Source of the DNA: Stenotrophomonas indicatrix
GTDB lineage: Bacteria; Pseudomonadota; Gammaproteobacteria; Xanthomonadales; Xanthomonadaceae
DNA length: 64,000 bases
NCBI RefSeq assembly: GCF_002750975.1
Contig: NZ_PEJS01000001.1
Location: 3,286,001 to 3,350,000 of the forward strand
Direction: 5' to 3'
The translations under genes and the position numbers were made by a program. The notes under the pieces were generated by a model. The model had not been told where the DNA came from, did no database searches, and saw nothing but the letters and a program-made list of their open reading frames with translations. Of this stretch, positions 62,399 to 64,000 are shown piece by piece (positions within the stretch are counted from its first letter, which is position 1; the number at the start of each line of letters is the position of its first letter).

Positions 62399-63172
62399 CT
62401 ACTTTGTGGTGTAACCGCCATTGACCAGGATGGTCTGCCCGGTCATCCACCAACCGTCGGTCACCAGGAAGCGGATCCACGGCACGATGTCGGCGATGTC
62501 GGTCAGACCGGTACGGGTGAATGCCGACAGCGCCGCGGCGGTCTTGTGATACGCCTGCGCATCGGCACTCTCGGCCGGATAGAAGAACGGCGTATCCATC
62601 GGCCCGGGGCCGATCGCGGTCACCGAGATTCCACGTTCGCCAAACTCCTTCGATGCCGCGCGGGTGAAGTGTTCCACCGGCGCCTTGGTGCCCGCGTAGC
62701 TGGAATAGAACGGCGTGAACGCGCCCAGCAGCGACGTGACCAGCGTGCAGATGCGGCCGCCGTCGTTGACATGGCGTCCTGCCTCCTTGAGGAAGAAGAA
62801 GGCCGTCTTCGCATTGACCGCGCTCATCTGGTCGTACTCCGCTTCGCTGATGTCCAGCATCGGCTTCTTCAGAACTTTGCCGACGGTGTTGATGGCGATG
62901 TCGGGGCGACCGACGGCGGCGACCGCGTCGGCGAACAGCCGCTCCATCGCAGCGGCCGAGGTCAGATCGGCCTGCAACGCCACGGCCTTGGCACCTGCGG
63001 CCTGCACCGCCGCAACGGTCGCCTCGGCATCGGCCTGGGTGGCGGCGCTGTTGTAGTGGATGACGATGGCCTTGGCGCCCTGTTCGGCGAAGTCGCGGGC
63101 GATCAGCCCGCCTAGGTTCTTGGCACCGCCGGCGATCAGCACGGTCTTGCCCTGGATACGGTGGTCGGTCAT
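62399..63172 (-). CDS. SDR family oxidoreductase
   Basis: A 257-residue short-chain dehydrogenase: IAGGAKNLGGLIARDFA near residue 12 (cofactor loop, Gly-rich but atypical), INTVGKVLKKPM near 97, YAGTK (catalytic Tyr and Lys) near 157-161, and ITAIGPGPMDTPFFYPAES near 183. The substrate is not known. It is divergent from a LysR-type gene across 116 bases that hold an inverted repeat, so it is the probable target of that regulator. The start MTDHRIQGK at 63172 is chosen. Confidence 0.87.
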   Translation of the reverse strand: MTDHRIQGKTVLIAGGAKNLGGLIARDFAEQGAKAIVIHYNSAATQADAEATVAAVQAAGAKAVALQADLTSAAAMERLFADAVAAVGRPDIAINTVGKVLKKPMLDISEAEYDQMSAVNAKTAFFFLKEAGRHVNDGGRICTLVTSLLGAFTPFYSSYAGTKAPVEHFTRAASKEFGERGISVTAIGPGPMDTPFFYPAESADAQAYHKTAAALSAFTRTGLTDIADIVPWIRFLVTDGWWMTGQTILVNGGYTTK

Positions 63173-63238
63173 GGCATCGGTCTCGGGAAGAGGCTGCCGG
63201 GCTGGCAACCCTGTGCCGACGACGATATCGTGCAGAAA

Positions 63239-63257
63239 TTGCGGATAAAGACCGCAA
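63239..63257. promoter_or_regulatory. Candidate LysR operator
   Basis: TTGCGG-ATAAAGA-CCGCAA, a perfect 6-bp inverted repeat with seven bases between, in the gap between the divergent SDR and LysR genes. Confidence 0.5.
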
Positions 63258-63288
63258 CATTGACTTAACTTTCCAAAGCGGGCGAACA

Positions 63289-64000
63289 ATGGACCGGATC
63301 GAGCGTTTCCGCATCTTTGCCCGGGTGGTGGAGTGCACCAGCTTCACCCGCGCCGCCGACCAGCTCGGCCTGCCCCGCTCCACCGTCTCGGCGGCCGTGG
63401 CGGAACTCGAGCAGCGCCTGGGCACGCGCCTGCTGCAGCGCTCCACCCGCAGGGTCTCCACCACCCACGATGGCGACACGTTCTATGTTCGCTGCCTACG
63501 CCTGATTGCCGAGGTGGAAGACGCCGAGTCGCTGTTCCGCCAGGACGACGCACAGCCGAGTGGCCTGTTGAAGATCGATGTACCCAGCCGGATCGGCCGC
63601 CGCGTCATCGCCCCCGCGCTGCCGGACTTCTTCGCACGGCACCCCCAGGTCGAGCTGGACCTGGGCATGACCGATCGCGCGGTGAATCTGATCGAGGACG
63701 GCTGCGATGCGGTGCTGAGGGTGGGGCAGCTGGGTGACTCCAGTCTGGTGGCCCGCACACTGGGCCAGCTGGACTTCGTCAACGTTGCCGCGCCAGCGTA
63801 CCTGCACGCGCACGGCGTACCGCAGCACCCCACCGACCTGCAGCAGCACCGCGCGGTGAACTATGCGTCGCCTACCACGGCGCGGGTGGAGCCGTGGGAA
63901 TGGCAGGACGGCGCGCAGCTGCGCACGCTGCCGATGCCCGGCTGGGTGCGGGTGAACAGCGCCGAGGCGTCGATTGCCTGCTGCGTAGCAGGGCTGGGAC
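63289..64000 (+). CDS. LysR family transcriptional regulator (cut by window end)
   Basis: The first 237 residues of a LysR-type regulator. The winged helix is at 1-60 (FRIFARVVECTSFTRAADQLGLPRSTVSAAVAELEQRLGTRLLQRSTRRVSTT). The effector domain begins near 90 (GLLKIDVPSRIGRRVIAPALPDFFARHPQVELDL) and runs to the edge, missing about 60 residues. It is probably the regulator of the divergent SDR gene. The sequence beyond 64000 is not available. Confidence 0.92.
   Translation, partial: MDRIERFRIFARVVECTSFTRAADQLGLPRSTVSAAVAELEQRLGTRLLQRSTRRVSTTHDGDTFYVRCLRLIAEVEDAESLFRQDDAQPSGLLKIDVPSRIGRRVIAPALPDFFARHPQVELDLGMTDRAVNLIEDGCDAVLRVGQLGDSSLVARTLGQLDFVNVAAPAYLHAHGVPQHPTDLQQHRAVNYASPTTARVEPWEWQDGAQLRTLPMPGWVRVNSAEASIACCVAGLG

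Overview
The window is a chromosomal segment of a high-GC gammaproteobacterium of the Xanthomonadaceae, most likely the Stenotrophomonas maltophilia complex. The basis is: GTAG-headed palindromes with ATCCACGC/GCGTGGAT arms (the SMAG type of REP sequence described for S. maltophilia) in many intergenic gaps; several TonB-dependent receptors; the short form of adenylate kinase; PPi-dependent phosphofructokinase; and a combined ilv-leu operon. I see no prophage, insertion sequence, CRISPR array, rRNA or tRNA.

Layout. 0.1-3.2 kb: a ZapB-like coiled coil, zapA, 6S RNA, fau, an EVE-domain gene, rpiA and a DUF192 lipoprotein. 3.5-9.3 kb: SirB1-like gene, rubredoxin, thiE, hemL, azurin, a HAD phosphatase and an acetylornithine-type aminotransferase. 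9.4-19.6 kb: a K+ channel with a zinc ribbon, two tandem YiiG-like lipoproteins, an SDR, a kinase/DUF2867 pair, a DedA-PAP2-LssY fusion, a Lon-N protein and mpl. 19.7-25.4 kb: a candidate sRNA, adk, pfp, DUF488 and the H+-pyrophosphatase hppA. 25.4-34.1 kb: an iron/heme region. It holds hemO-ybaN-exbB-exbD-tonB on the minus strand, then a FecA-type receptor with its own FecR and FecI behind a candidate Fur site. 34.1-46.7 kb: two small secreted proteins, ppa, an HDOD protein, a second receptor with an AraC regulator, a membrane-bound CadC/TolB-type regulator, a pore-loop channel, and thiC under a TPP riboswitch. 46.9-50.8 kb: BCCT transporter and gamma-glutamyltransferase.

51.1-61.2 kb is the most interesting part: a ten-gene branched-chain amino-acid operon (ilvC-ilvG-ilvM-small ORF-ilvA-leuA-methyltransferase-leuC-leuD-leuB). 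It is preceded by two leader-ORF/terminator units. The first encodes seven consecutive Ile/Leu/Val residues and has an exact antiterminator repeat. The second reads as a Thr-rich peptide and ends in another strong terminator. A class-I methyltransferase sits between leuA and leuC, and a 37-codon ORF with a hairpin bridges ilvM and ilvA. A two-Cys-repeat secreted protein, an SDR and a truncated LysR gene close the window.

Repeats are unusually informative here. Six genes use the TAG of a GTAG palindrome as their stop codon. One 64-bp tandem repeat has copied the last codons of a gene. Three copies of a 98-104-bp composite palindrome keep their pairing while their arm sequences differ completely, which argues that the folded form is selected.
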